Positions 1 through 11,931 of a DNA stretch of 64,000 bases are shown piece after piece (within the stretch, counting starts at the first letter, position 1; each line of letters opens with the position of its first letter). This DNA comes from Gigaspora margarita. Its lineage: Eukaryota; Glomeromycota; Glomeromycetes; Diversisporales; Gigasporaceae. The stretch spans positions 323,655 through 387,654 of the forward strand of contig WTPW01000360.1 in NCBI GenBank assembly GCA_009809945.1, written 5' to 3'. Both the position numbers and the translations under genes were made by a program. The notes beneath the pieces were generated by a model. The model worked only from the letters and a program-made list of their open reading frames with translations. It was not told the origin of the DNA and searched no databases.

Positions 1-16
1 AAAAAAAAAAAAAAAA

Positions 17-290
17 AGGTTACTCTGCCTATAAGACGCGAATCTAGCCTAGTACCGGCAGTAAAATAGGTACTGCGCAAAAATGAAAATAAAAAAAAAA
101 GAGAGGTTGCTCTGCCTATAAGACACGAATCTAGCCTAGTACCGGCGATAAAATAGGTACTGCGCAAAAATGAATTTTTTTTTATTTTATATACTCCCAA
201 GGTTAAGATACTCGCCTGTAAGCCGCCAAATACGCGAAAATTGGGGGTAACCAACCTGTAAGTCGTGTCTATAGCCTGGTACCAGCGGGG
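17..290. repeat. Tandem ~95 bp repeat with A-rich linkers
   Basis: Two close units (about 18-113 and 114-180) share GCCTATAAGAC, GAATCTAGCCTAGTACCGGC and AAATAGGTACTGCGCAAAA, separated by poly-A. A third, diverged unit (about 215-290) keeps CCTGTAAGTCGTG and AGCCTGGTACCAGCG. It could be a satellite fragment or tandem retroposon tails. No polymerase III promoter boxes are clear. Confidence 0.6.
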
Positions 291-388
291 CTGAATGCCA
301 AATAGCCAACAATTCACTAACAACAAAGCTAGACTTACGACAAGCTAGCAGCAAAGACAAAAGGAGGGAGAACTACTTCTTATGCCCC

Positions 389-694
389 ATGCTCATTCAA
401 GAAAATATCATCATATTTACCCAATTCATTCCCATAATATACGTCAGAAATACCTCATACCTATTTCCCATTCCTTTCCCACATCTCATACTTTCCGACC
501 GGTTACCTACGTCATGGTCTGGGTCACAGTCTCTTCGTCACGGCATCTCAGTTAATTATACTTGGATTTTTATGCGTGGTACGCATAAAATAAGCGTGGG
601 CAAATGTCACGGGCTAAAAGTAACCTTCGGAATTAGGCGCAGTAAACCCGTGATCGAAGAAACAAGAAACCTAAAGAAAGAAATCAAGAATTAA
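389..694 (+). other. Open frame of 101 codons, doubtful gene
   Basis: This frame starts at an ATG at 389 and ends at 694. The local DNA is less AT-rich than its surroundings. The product has no signal peptide, transmembrane pattern or family motif that I recognise, and no intron signals extend it. It may be a fragment of an older gene or chance. No function is proposed. Confidence 0.15.
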
Positions 695-699
695 TCAAT

Positions 700-2560
700 T
701 AAAAATAGTTAACGATATTATTAAACATAGCCATCGTTATGTAATCGTATAATACTTATCGTCATAAGCCCCTTTAGTTATAGTGATTGTAACGTGATTC
801 GAGATCAATGATCCTACCGTGATNCTCTCNTGATGAAAGATCGATTTGTNTCTAAACCCCTTTAATTCATTACTCTTGTAAAAGTTATAAAAGCACTGTA
901 GTTTCCTCTCTTATAAACATATCCTACGAGATTCCAATATTCCTTATATAATACATTAAATAAATTCTCTAATAAATCCGTTTAATAAAATAACTTACCA
1001 AATCACCAACGTCACACCTCTGGCGAGGTGCCTTTTATAATCGAATCGTTAAACTAATTAAACGTACAATTCTCCCCGTAACATTATTATAAGATCTAGG
1101 TCAAAAATCAATTCAAGATAAAAAATATTGAAAAGCCTGATCTAACAAATGCCTAGCTTGTCTGAAGTAACTACAGTTAAACTGAAATATCCAATTATCT
1201 GAAGCAATAACAAATATGCTTTGAAAATAAGATAAATAGTGATATCGATATACATTCTTACAATGCCATTTAAAGTGTTCTCAAGCAATTCCTTCAATGT
1301 GATTAGCTAGTAATCGGGATGTTGCCCAAATCATTACAATTAATTGAACGGATAATGCGACTTATCGAAGAACAAATCGTTAAAATTCATTGTCCAAAAA
1401 TGCGGATTTTAAATTTTAACCAATCAGAGCAGCTCTATGAAAAAATATTGGTGGTCGCAACTCCAGGTTTTTGACCTAAATGATATTCACAATCAATTTT
1501 TCGGTCGATCAGTTTGTTTGGTAAACACATTAAGGTAGATGCTTGAGAACAGACACTTTCAAAGATACAATCATTACTGAAATCAAAAACTTATCGAATA
1601 GGCTAAATAATCAATCAGTCAAGTTTTTTATTAAATACCCTAAATTTATGATAATAATAGCTGTAAAAAAAATCTTTAACACAACTTATATTTAATCATC
1701 ATTTAAAAATTTCCAAAATTTTAATTGAAATGTCTCGGTAAATATCTGATCAATTTTGCAAATTTTTTTAAATTTTTTTTTTATTCTGTAGAAATTTTTT
1801 TCTGCTATTCTGTAGAATTAAGATAAAAAAAAATTTATCAAATTGGTTAGATGTTAAAATATCTTCGACCAAAGGTTTACAAATAATTCTTTGTCGCGGT
1901 TTAAAATTCCAAAACTTTGATCGAAAATATCTGACAAATTTGATAAAAAACTACTTTATTTTATTTCTGTATCTTATTGAAATTGGCTAAATGGGTACCG
2001 AGATATCTTCAATTAAAGTTAGAAAAAGTTTTTTATTTCGAAAATAATTGGCTAGGGTATTACAAGAACCATATGACTTAAATCACATGTAACCATCGTT
2101 CGGTAAACCAAAATCATATCTATTATAATAGTAATGATTTTTTATCTTGGCTCCATTTACATTCGAAATATGGCGGTGTATTTAAATTATACAGTATTTG
2201 ATTCTTGTAAAGTTTAATGATATAATTATTTTTTGTGCGCATTAAGACTAAAGATGGTTTAGATAATTAAAGAAGGGCAATAATGATTTATTATTTAATG
2301 TTTGTTTCATTCTTGGTTTTATATAGATAATTTTTAGGGTCATAATGACTCCTAATAATTTAAAATTGGTAACAGTAACCGATGTTTTTCAAGATTTAGA
2401 ATTTTTAATTGATGATTATGGTCAATTTTTGAATAAATTACTAATAACCCTTACATATCTTTTTTGCTTTTTTTTTTCTTTCTTTTGATTTGTCAAGAAT
2501 TACAAGAGAGGAACAATTTTTGTGTATGCGCCACCTAAAGTCATCACATACCGATACATA
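700..2560. other. Gene-free AT-rich stretch
   Basis: I see no open frame, structured repeat or recognisable RNA here. There are a few short N positions (824-850) and homopolymer runs. Confidence 0.5.
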
Positions 2561-2565
2561 AAATG

Positions 2566-2715
2566 TTAATTATTGCACGGGTCTTATGTGACAACCCGTG
2601 CTTTTTTCATTACTTATTGGAACGGGATTGTACGTCAGACACCGTGCAATAAGATAGTTATTATATGGTTATGTTGAATAACCTGTGTGTAACTGGGTTA
2701 TTCACTGCAACCCAT
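2566..2715. mobile_element. Possible small MITE
   Basis: The left side TTATTGCACGGGT is imperfectly mirrored by ACCCATACAATAA on the right, and the internal GCACGGG/CCCGTGC forms a stem. The match is weak and no target duplication is evident. Confidence 0.3.
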
Positions 2716-2756
2716 ACAATAACTATAAATAATTAACACATGATTTAATTTATGTC

Positions 2757-3204
2757 TAGAGGTATTACCCGTGTCATTTGATCCGTACGGGTCATGGGTC
2801 AAAATTAACCTAACCCGGATCAGGATTCAAAATAGGTAAAACTTACTAAAATAATATCGATATTTTAATGTGCATTATGTATATAATCACATTGTTAGAC
2901 TACAATTTACTAGACTCTTACCGGATCAAATTGACCTGTATGGGTCAGTGTCATGAGTCAAAAATTGGGTCAAATAGTATGGACGTAGAAGATTAGCAAA
3001 CTCAGGTTACGAGTAAGATCGAAGAAATTTTGATCAAAATCCGATTTAAATATTGTCGGTATATGTAGATATGCTACACATCACATATTTTTCATATGAT
3101 CATATGACCCGTTGATCCGGATCATAACCCGGGTCGAAATTTGACCCGTCGGGTCGATATTTTACCCATCGAGTCGTTATCTTCCGACCCGGGTAATACC
3201 TCTA
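2757..3204. mobile_element. hAT-like MITE, GACCCG-motif family
   Basis: The ends CTAGAGGTATTACCCG and CGGGTAATACCTCTAG are perfect 16 bp inverted repeats. The interior reiterates GGGTCA, GACCCGTCGGGTC and GATCCGG. The TAGAGGT start matches the element at 11932-12752, which has an 8 bp target duplication, so I class this one with it. No target duplication is visible here. The right part (from about 2925) recurs at about 53865-54175 in the segmental duplication. Confidence 0.7.
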
Positions 3205-3609
3205 GGGAAGTTTCTCTGTATATGAAAGAAGGTACATACGTACGCTTTGAGTCGATCATATATTTTATAGTATTTTATAGAGATGGGCAAGGTAATAATG
3301 TAAATCATAATTACTTATTTTTTTGCCCATATACATATTATTACTAATTACTCGAATAATTATTACTTATCACGTTTTACAAATGTAATCTGGAAGGCAA
3401 ATTTTAAACTGAATATTTTGCTTTTGCTGATCAGGTTAAATTTTCTTATATCATAATTCTTTACTTATTATTACTCATTGCGCAAAAAAGAATAAGGAAT
3501 AATCGGAAATAATAAATAATAATACTATACTAAACGTGCTCATCTCTAGTATTTTAATCTCTTATCTACGCTTGCGGAGCCATAGATTAACCTTACAGAA
3601 ATCAAGAAG

Positions 3610-3735
3610 ATTTATTTTATTTATTTATTTATTTATTTTATTTTATTTTATTTTATTTCATTTATTTATTTTATTTTATTTATTTATTTATTTTTATTTA
3701 TTTATTTATTTTATTTATCATTATTTATTTTTAAA
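3610..3735. repeat. TTTA microsatellite
   Basis: About 125 bp of TTTA/TTTTA repeats. An equivalent tract lies at about 54715-54835 in the duplicate. Short open frames here are artefacts of the repeat. Confidence 0.8.
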
Positions 3736-4047
3736 TTAAACGGACGATTATCGATCACTAACTTATTACGTACATAATCTTTTATTTCTTCGAAATAAAG
3801 ACGGATTTAAACAGTTGATACTGTTTAAAATATACTATTGTCTAACCCGAACACTAACCCTAACTTAGGCTGAGTTTATTAATGTGATGTGATTATCACA
3901 AAAGATATACTTTACATAAATTAAGTTCACGAGATGAAGTTCATTAATATAGTAAAATTTTCCTTTTCTTTATCATATAATAAAGTTCATTTTAAGAAAA
4001 GAAAATGTGAAAATGTAAAGATTATCAAAATAATAAATTTTATGAAA

Positions 4048-4140
4048 AATATATAAAAAGATAAAATTTGTTAGTTTAACGTTTCTATGTTCTATAGCCT
4101 TGCATTAACCTTACATTAAAAGGCACGATAGAAATAATAT
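4048..4140 (+). promoter_or_regulatory. Conserved upstream region of the secreted-protein gene
   Basis: A TATATAAAAAG element and the text TTGCATTAACCTTACATTA followed by GGCACGATAGAAATAAT are kept in copy B (55440-55545), about 70-160 bp before the ATG in both copies. Conservation in a paralogous pair suggests a promoter, but recent common ancestry alone could explain it. Confidence 0.4.
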
Positions 4141-4207
4141 TTTTTATAACGTGATAAAAAAAAAAACAATATTAATTTCCTTTAATAATAATATAATTGG
4201 GCAAAAG

Positions 4208-5040
4208 ATGAAGAAAATATTCACTATTCTTCTAATCTTGGCCATAGTGAGCTTAGGATTAGCAGATAAAACATTGACACCTAAAGATACAAATACATTG
4301 CCACCTACACATATACCTACACCTACAGATACAAATACATTGCCACCTACAGATATACCTGGTCCTACAAATACAAATACGTTGCCACCATCACCTACAT
4401 CTACAACAGCTCCACCTCCAGATCCATTTAAAAATATGACTGATGGTTGTAAAACTGCAATTGTTAGCTTCTTTACAAGTCCGGACATTAATAAATGTTT
4501 ACCACTTAATAATCTTCTTCCTCTGTTAACCGCTTTGAGTAGTAAGAATACCACAGAAATGTTTAGCGCTTTGAAACAGTTCGCTAGTTCTACCTGTGAA
4601 GGTATTTATTTCATTTATTAATAGTCACTATTTGATAAAACAATTCAGTTAATTAATTAATTAATTTAATTATGTAATTTTTAGACCCACGTTGTAATGC
4701 AGATCTAATTAACAATGGAAAAGCAAATATTACAAAAGGTTGTCTTGAAGATGATATTAAGAAGAATCATAACGAGTTGGCAACAATGGCACTTCTTGGC
4801 ACCACATTATACTCTCCAATCATAGAATCGTTGTGTTTCCAAATTAGTAAAAATGATTCAAATTTTTGCTTTACTGATACTTTATTAAAACTTTTTTTTG
4901 CACCAGCACCAAAATTTCCGGACCATTTATTGATAAAGTTGTTTTTTGCACACCTACTACTTTTTGCACCGACTGCAACCATAGAATATCTCAAGAAGTT
5001 TTTAACTTCATTTTTGATCCAAAACATCGTGATGTCATAG
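4208..5040 (+). pseudogene. Secreted Pro/Thr-rich Cys-rich protein, copy A, frameshifted
   Basis: Exon 1 runs 4208-4601, a GT-AG intron 4602-4684, and exon 2 from 4685. The start is the ATG giving MKKIFTILLILAIVSLGLA, conserved with copy B; an upstream in-frame ATG at 4151 is not shared. The protein has a signal peptide, a short Pro/Thr tract with TNTLPPTD-type repeats (about residues 24-75), then a Cys-bearing domain (KGCLEDD, SPIIESLCF). In exon 2, near 4905-4940, the sequence leaves the frame used by copy B and reaches a stop at 5038-5040. The copy-B frame stays open on the other side to a stop at 5160-5162 (ending FPGVCP), so the downstream sequence has not yet decayed. A sequencing error is possible. 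The family is not one I can name; a cell-surface or effector-like secreted protein is inference. Confidence 0.7.
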
Positions 5041-5164
5041 ATACTTTAGGTTTATTTAATGTTACTGAAGCAGAGTTAAACCAATTTAGATTAAGTACTA
5101 TGATTAAGTGTGGGTTCGAATTCTTAAAGAGTAATAAAACATTCCCAGGTGTCTGTCCTTAATA

Positions 5165-6350
5165 AAAATAGTAGCCTAGTTAAGGTAAAAGTTTAAAATT
5201 TACTGGGCTAAAAGATCTAATTGATATCAAAAAAAAAAAAAAAAAAACAAATTGAACTTACTAAAAATTTATTAAAAATTAAACCCCTTAATAGTAACTT
5301 AATAATGAACGAAATTTGCAAATCTTTTATAGAATATAATAATTAATACGTAATAAGTTCTAATAATACACTTTTATAATATCAAAATATGGAAATTTCA
5401 GATATAAAATTATTGTTTAGTAGATGATCTTTTCAGTTTATGTATAATTAAGTGTAGTTTTTTTTTTTTTTTTTAGATAAACCAGAAAGGTGTGACCAAA
5501 ATCTAAATTTGTTGTTATTAAACCTATTATTATTTCCCTTCACTTTGTCGCCTTTTTTTTTTATTAAATAAAACTTCAATTTTCTATGAAAGTTTAAAAA
5601 GTTGATTCCATCGTATTTATGTTATAACAAGATAAAGAGCACAAATATAAAGAAAAACATTATTTTTTTCAATTCCAGAGTATTTGTTACATACTGTACA
5701 GTAGTGTATCACATATTATTTAGCCATAACTTAATCAATGCTCATTATGAAAATGTCAAAATAACTAAGGATTTGCACAAGAATACCATTTTTTTTTTAC
5801 TGGTCTTCAAAGTCCACAAGATAAAAAATTTAAACTGTTCAGACAACGGTGTTACTATGAATTGACATGGTCAATTCAAAAATTTACTTTGCTTTGAAAA
5901 TTTTCTGGTCAATCGACTTAGCAGAAATTCAGGCTTGTGTAACCAACGTATAATATTTGGGATCATAAAAAGGCGTGTTAGATGGCGAGTGGTTAAATAA
6001 TGTAATATAAAGAGGCTTTATTATTTAGTGAAACGGGATCTCCTTTATTTATAATAAGTTGTTATCTATTTTTACATGCTAGAATAGGACTTATTGTAAA
6101 GGAAATTCTATTTTCACCCAGTTTAAAGTCGCCCGATATATAACTTCCATTATATTATATAATACAAACTACTATAACAAACTAAAAGTTCTATAGTTTG
6201 GTTAGTTGGTGGTAAGGTAGATGAATTTTAACACTATTATATAAATTTATACCAGTATGGTCACATGAAATGTGGAGGGATGATTTCATTCAACTTTTTG
6301 CTGTGCTATACTTTTCCAGTTTTAGACAGTATGGTCCAGTGCAGAAAGAT
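5165..6350. other. Duplicated downstream flank, no gene
   Basis: This AT-rich DNA is shared with 57030-58200 and contains poly-A and poly-T runs. Short open frames are not conserved between the copies, which argues against coding function. Confidence 0.6.
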
Positions 6351-6551
6351 TTGTACCTCAAAAAAATTCATAATCTTGATTCTAAGTAAAAGTTTTTATA
6401 TTTTTGATTAATTATTAAAATTTTTTAATATCAAATAAATAGGTTTTAATAAGTGTTGGCAAATAGACAATAGAACAAAAGCTTGATTTTTTGTCTTTAT
6501 ATTAAAAAAATTTTTTATCAATACTTTGCAATTATTTAAAGAGTGAATCTA

Positions 6552-6876
6552 TTTGTCACCGGCGGTGACAGTCACCAGAGTGTGATCAACCAATTAGATC
6601 AAAGGATCATGTGTAATGTGAAAAATGCAAAAAATTTGATTTTTTTGAAAAATCACTTCTAACTTAAAATTTTGTCTATGAACCTACTTTTTTTTATGCG
6701 AAAAAAAAATTCCTTGCAAAATTTTACTATATACTAAACTTCACCCCAACCCTAACTATGGCTCTAACCCCGACCCTAACGATAGTAAGTTTTGACGCTT
6801 TGTTTTGTTTTGATCATAATGTTACATGATCTAATTGGTCGATCATGTTCCAGTGACAGTCACCGCCAGTGACAAA
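6552..6876. mobile_element. MITE with TTTGTCACCGGCGGTGAC termini
   Basis: The termini TTTGTCACCGGCGGTGACAG and, inverted, TTTGTCACTGGCGGTGACTG extend with mismatches over about 60 bp, including ATGATC and AACCAATTAGATC. The interior contains telomere-like CCCTAAC tracts. No clear target duplication. Confidence 0.75.
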
Positions 6877-7363
6877 CACATTTTTTCTTATTTAAATATA
6901 TATTGTTAGACCATTAGTAAAGTAATATTTTAAAATATTTTTACAATTATTATAAAACGCACTTATGGTGTTTTACCACTATAAGTAAATTAGATTTGCA
7001 AATCTGTGTAACAAAAACAAAAAAATAAATTTTTATAAAACAAAAATAAATGTTGATTACTTTAGGGTTAGGGTGAGGCCTGGGATTTTATCAGGGCATT
7101 AATATATACAAAGTTTAGCAAGAAATTTTTTTATTAGAGCCCCAAAGTTGGTTTCATAAGCAAAATTTTGAGATATGAATGTTTTTTTAAAAAAGTAAAC
7201 AAAAAAAAACAAAATTTTATGTTACTTCTGATCTTAAATTTGATTGGCTACTCTAATAGTTTTGTGTAACATGGTGTAAAACACCAAATAAAATTTAACA
7301 GTCACATGACATGTCCTTTTACAGGGGTTTCAAATGCTGTTACTTATAATTCAAATGAGTTGA

Positions 7364-8119
7364 TACAGCATAGTGGAAGTTTATTTTGATTGGTTGTTAA
7401 AACACCCCAGAAAAAATGTAGATCATTCTCCGGATAAAGTATCAGCTATGCCCAGATGAAATTTTATTACTCACGAATTTTCAAAAGATTAGTCAATACT
7501 TTCTAAAGATGCGTATTATAGTCTTACAATACATTAATTAGGGTTCATAGCTATTCATATTTCACAATGTATACAATATTATTTCATTCTGCAATAAGTG
7601 CAATATTTATTTTACAACAAATACTCTAAGTTTTGTGACACAATCTGCTAAATAAAATAACATACACGAAGATTTCTAAGCACTGCTACTATAAAATGTA
7701 TTTATATAACCTAAATATAATAAAAAGGTAGAGTTTGGAATATTAGTTTCAAATACGTAGTGCTTTTTACTTATAGAAAACAAAGCAGAACTACATAGTT
7801 GAGACAACTTTCACTTACTAATTGCTTAGGTCGCCAAAACACCTTCTGACCTTTCAAAACTTTCACTTCTCATTTAGTTTCTCAATCTTTTGCATCCTAT
7901 TGCATCAGTTGTTAAAAAACAGTAGCTTTAAAGGTAAAAAAGCGATAGATTAAGTCATTGTAGTAGTTACATATTACAGAAAAAAAATTTTATATGTCAT
8001 GACTATCTTTACTTATTAAAGGTACTTTAAAAATTACAATTGACAATATAAAAAAAAAAATCTTCGCCAATCAAATTTATCTTTAATTTAACCAATTAAA
8101 ATAAACTTCCACTATGCTA
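7364..8119. mobile_element. TIR element with empty site in an inverted repeat arm
   Basis: The ends TACAGCATAGTGGAAG and CTTCCACTATGCTA are inverted repeats that extend into GTTTATTTTGATTGG. TTGA flanks both sides. The inverted copy of the host sequence at about 11395-11445 reads straight through (CAACTCATTTGA...), giving a pre-insertion site. Confidence 0.7.
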
Positions 8120-8160
8120 TTGACACACCTAATTTTATAAATAAATTTATGCAAAAAATC

Positions 8161-8331
8161 ATTTAATTGATGATCCGCCAGTCATGTGAAGAATGATCAT
8201 AGTGAAACATGATACAGATCACATATGAAAATCACTATAGGCCAAATGTGGCGTGTGCCCATCTAAAAATATTTTTCTTACTAAGTTAACGACACATGCT
8301 GACTAAATGACTGGCAGATCATCAATTAAAT
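8161..8331. mobile_element. Small MITE with GATGATCYGCCAGTCA termini
   Basis: ATTTAATTGATGATCCGCC on the left is mirrored by GGCAGATCATCAATTAAAT on the right. The inverted arm at about 11365-11390 lacks the insert. AATT is the likely flanking duplication. Confidence 0.65.
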
Positions 8332-8549
8332 TAAATTTATTTAAAAATATATATATAAACCTTTCTTTAAATTTTAAATAATATTCTTTAGTATTTAATA
8401 ATCTTTAATTTAAGGTAGAGGGTACTATTTTAAAATTATATATGATCTTAATGGTAAATTTTTTTATAATTAATTTTATGAAAAATTATATTAAGTAAAC
8501 TAATTTTAATACTTAAGACAAGTTTGTAAAGCAGGTTTTTCTGATTCTA

Positions 8550-8978
8550 TAGTGTGGGAACCCTTAAATCAACAAGTGAAAGGGATAATTTTTAAACTGT
8601 TATAAAAAAATAACTAGTATAGCTAGGACAATTTTTCTTTCTATAGTAATGTAGAGAAAGATTTTAAGAATAAAGCTATAGAATTTGTTTTTTAATTTAT
8701 TAAGTTTAACTACTTTTATAAAGGTTTAAAGTTAACTATTTTTATTAATAAATGTAAAATTTGGCCACTCTAATTTTGGCCAGAATTACCATAATGCCGG
8801 CCAGAATTAGCAAAATTATAAAAAAATTTTTAAAAAAGCTAAATTTTTGTTTGTTTTTTTTTTATTCGCAAAATTTTTTGCAATCTTATTGGCTCCGACC
8901 CAGTCCGACCCAACTTCCGACCCAACCCAAAATTTGGCCGCACATATAGGACTAGTTGATTTAAGGGTTCCTGCACTG
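8550..8978. mobile_element. pogo/Tigger-type MITE
   Basis: Left TAGTGTGGGAACCCTTAAAT and right, inverted, CAGTGCAGGAACCCTTAAAT form about 28 bp inverted repeats flanked by TA on both sides. The interior reiterates TTTGGCC/GGCCAGAATTA. A 62-codon open frame inside is chance. Confidence 0.7.
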
Positions 8979-9214
8979 TAATAATAGTAAAATTATTAAA
9001 ATTGGTTAAAAACTCAGTGAAATATATATTTTTAAAAATTGGATATTAAAATTTAGTAATAAAACTAACTTATAAATTTATGCAAAATGACCAATCAGAA
9101 TTAGTAATTTTGTACAACCCAGAAAAATTTGGGCTAACCCAGAAAACTTTGTAATATATACAACTATATTTTTTAAATATAATAATAGTTCAAAATTTTA
9201 CTATAATAGATAAA

Positions 9215-10176
9215 GGGAATTGCTATTTCCACCATGGTTACACAAGATTTTCTATTTTTAGAATTAATATAATATATTATAAAATTACATTCTAACTTTA
9301 TATTTAACCCTAACCCTAACCCTAACTCTAAAACTAATAAGTTAACTTTCTTTGGCTTCTAATTAAAAGTTGTAGAGCTCATTTTTCTGATTCTAATGGT
9401 AGTTAAATCATCAAAATCGGCCCGGTGGATCCCAAGATACTTGGGATCAAAGAGGAGAACATAAGGATCGGCAAATTCACTGTTACACAAACTATTCATT
9501 TTCTTTACATACGTTTTGAAACGTTTTTTTATTGTAGTGAAAAATTTTACTAAGAAACTAATAAATCTCGTCTTAAGAAACTAGCATTTTTTTGAGCCAA
9601 AGAACAACTTTACTTAAGAGTCAAAAGTCAATTGTGATAATAAAATTCTGCGCAAATCACGATTGTTCGCTGACGGCTTTTTTCTAACAGATTTGTTTTT
9701 CTTTACATACGTTTGAAAAGTTTTTTTATCGTAATGAAAATTTATACTAAGAAAATAATAAAATATGTCTTAAGAAACTAGCATTTTTTTGAGTCAAAGA
9801 ATAACTTTACTTAAGAGCCCAAAGCCAATTATCATAATAAAATTCAGCGCAAATCATGATTATTCGTTTGACGGCCTTTTCTAACTTTGTGTAATAGTGA
9901 ATTTGCCGATCCTTATGTTCTCTTCTTTGATCCCAAGTATCTTGGGATCCACCGGGCCGATTTTGATGATTTAACTACCATTAGAATCAGGGAAATGAGC
10001 TCTACAACTTTCAATTAGAAGCCAAAGAAAGTTTACTTATTAGTTTTAGGGTTAGGGTTAGGGTTAGGATTAAAGTTAGAAGTAGAATTAGATATATTAT
10101 TTTAATTCTAAAAATAGAAAATCTTGTGTAACCATGGTGGAAATAGCAAAATACCATGGTGGAAATAGCAATTCCC
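9215..10176. mobile_element. Foldback element with long arms and TTAGGG tracts
   Basis: Two arms of about 430 bp are inverted copies, beginning GGGAATTGCTATTTCCACC. TAGATAAA flanks both ends (9207-9214 and 10177-10184), an 8 bp target duplication. Each arm holds telomere-like CCCTAA repeats (about 9306-9330, 10040-10066), the module GTTGTAGAGCTCATTT...GATTCTAATGGT, and GGATCCCAAGATACTTGGGATC. The centre has further inverted sub-repeats with TTCTTAAGACGAGAT-type text. No protein is encoded. Confidence 0.85.
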
Positions 10177-10394
10177 TAGATAAATTGTTTTATTTATATA
10201 TTATTAAAATTTTAATAAAAATTAGTTGTAATTTAAAAAAGTTTTATTAATAGCATATATCAGTTTTATATGAAATTTTCAAAATACCATATAAAACTAT
10301 ATAAAAATGATCTATGTACCCTTTATTCTTAAAGTTTTAGTTCTTAAATCCAAGTAATTCAAAGATAATCTTCCTTTAAAGTTGATATTTTTTT

Positions 10395-11200
10395 ATCTTT
10401 ACAACCCCTGTAAAGTTAAAGCAATAATATAACTATTAACTTTAACACTAATCTAACTCTAAAAATTAATAAGTAATCCTTCTTTGGCTCCTAGTTAAAA
10501 GTTGTAGAGCTCACTTTTCTGATTCTAATGGTAGTTAAATCATCAAAATCAGCCTAGTGGATCCCAAGATACTTGGGATCAAAAAAGAGAATACAAGGAT
10601 TAGCAATTTTACTATTACACAAAGCATTATAGGAAAACATCGCCAAATGAAAAATTGTGATTTGCTCTTAAGTAAAGTTGCACTTTGGCTTAAAAAATGT
10701 TAGTTTCTTAAGATATATTTTATTATTTTTTTAGTAAAATTTTTCACTATGATAAAAAACTTTCAAAACATATGTAAAAAGAAACAAATATTAACTATTA
10801 AATTAGAAAAAAACTGTCAAATGAATAATCATAATTTGTATAAAATTTTATTATCACAATTGACTTTGAGTTCTTAAGTAAACTTGTTCTTTGGCTCAAA
10901 AAAATGCTAGTATTTTAAGATGAAATCTATTATTTTCTTAGTAAAATTTTTCACTATGCTAAAAAACTTTTCAAAATGTATATAAAGAAAAATAAATAGT
11001 TTGTATAATAGTGAATTTGCTGATCCTTATGTTCTCTTTTTTGATTCCAAGTATCTTGGGATTCACTAGGCTGATTTTGATGATTTAACTACTATTAGAA
11101 TTAGAAGAACCTCCACTTTAACTTTCAATTAGAACACAAAAAGCCTTTACTTAATAGTATCTTTCATATTTTTAAAAGATTACTTTAACCAATCATATTA
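10395..11200. mobile_element. Diverged second copy of the foldback element
   Basis: The same order of modules as 9215-10176 is present: GTTGTAGAGCTCAC, GATTCTAATGGTAG, GGATCCCAAGATACTTGGGAT, a central inverted repeat and the mirror image. Divergence is higher. Flanking AATTCAAAGATAATCTTCC occurs inverted on the right (about 11228-11250), so it sits within a larger inverted structure. Confidence 0.65.
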
Positions 11201-11931
11201 TTGCTTGGGTGTGTCAGTTATTTGACTTAAAGAACTTAAGGAAGATTATCTTTGAATTACTTGGAGTTAAGAACTTAAACTTTAAATTAAATATTATTAA
11301 ATACTAAAGAATATATATTTAAAATTTAAAGAAAGGTTTATATATATATTTTTAACTAAATTTAATTTAAATAATTTTTTTGCATAAATTTATATATAAA
11401 ATTAGGTGTGTCAACTCATTTGATTTATAAGTAATAGCACTCATTAGGAACATGTTTTATAATTGTTATATATAAATATAATTTTAAAATAATATTTATT
11501 TAGCAGTTATATAATAACAATTTAAAATATAAAAATGTATTAAATAGCCAAATTAGTAAAATGTTAGAATAAAATTAAAAGTTATATAATTAAACTTAAA
11601 ATTAGATTTAGAATTGGTATTAGGGGTAAACTTACAAAAGGAGCATTTTTAATTAAAAATACAACAGGGGTTAACCTAGTAAAATTTTGAGATATTGACA
11701 ATTTCTTTTTAAAATTTATAAAAATTTATTTAAATTTTATGATATATAAAACTACATTAATATATAATATTTATGTAAAATTTTTATTTAAATTTTATGA
11801 TATATAATATTTATATAAATTTTTTATTTAAATTTTAAATATATAACATTTATATAATATTTTTATTTAAATTTTTTTTTTTATGTCAAAGTTTCTGCTT
11901 TGGAAAAGGCTTTTATTCAAGTAAATCAGAC

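Larger units (their letters stand above)
2925..6350 (+). repeat. Segmental duplication, copy A
   Basis: This block aligns by eye with about 53865-58200. Shared landmarks are the right part of a hAT-like MITE, a TTTA microsatellite, the text AAACAGTTGATACTGTTTAAA, the gene promoter and both exons, and downstream AGATAAACCAGAAAG, AGGCGTGTTAG and ACATGCTAGAATAGG. Copy B carries extra sequence at about 55030-55230 and a 95 bp MITE at 55251-55345, both absent here. The left boundary lies inside the MITE, so that element was present before the duplication. Confidence 0.85.
8125..11450. repeat. Large inverted repeat enclosing nested elements
   Basis: The text around 8120-8420 (ACACACCTAATTTTATA, AAACCTTTCTTTAAATTTTA, TTTAGTATTTAATAAT) is found inverted at about 11285-11420. 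The left arm hosts the insertions at 7364-8119 and 8161-8331, while the right arm is uninterrupted. This suggests a large foldback element later filled with MITEs. Confidence 0.6.

Noticed and set aside
3536-3739. 67-residue Phe/Leu/Tyr frame
   Set aside because: Translation of the TTTA microsatellite.
9306-10066. True telomere or chromosome end
   Set aside because: TTAGGG tracts are only about three units long and lie symmetrically inside the arms of a foldback element.
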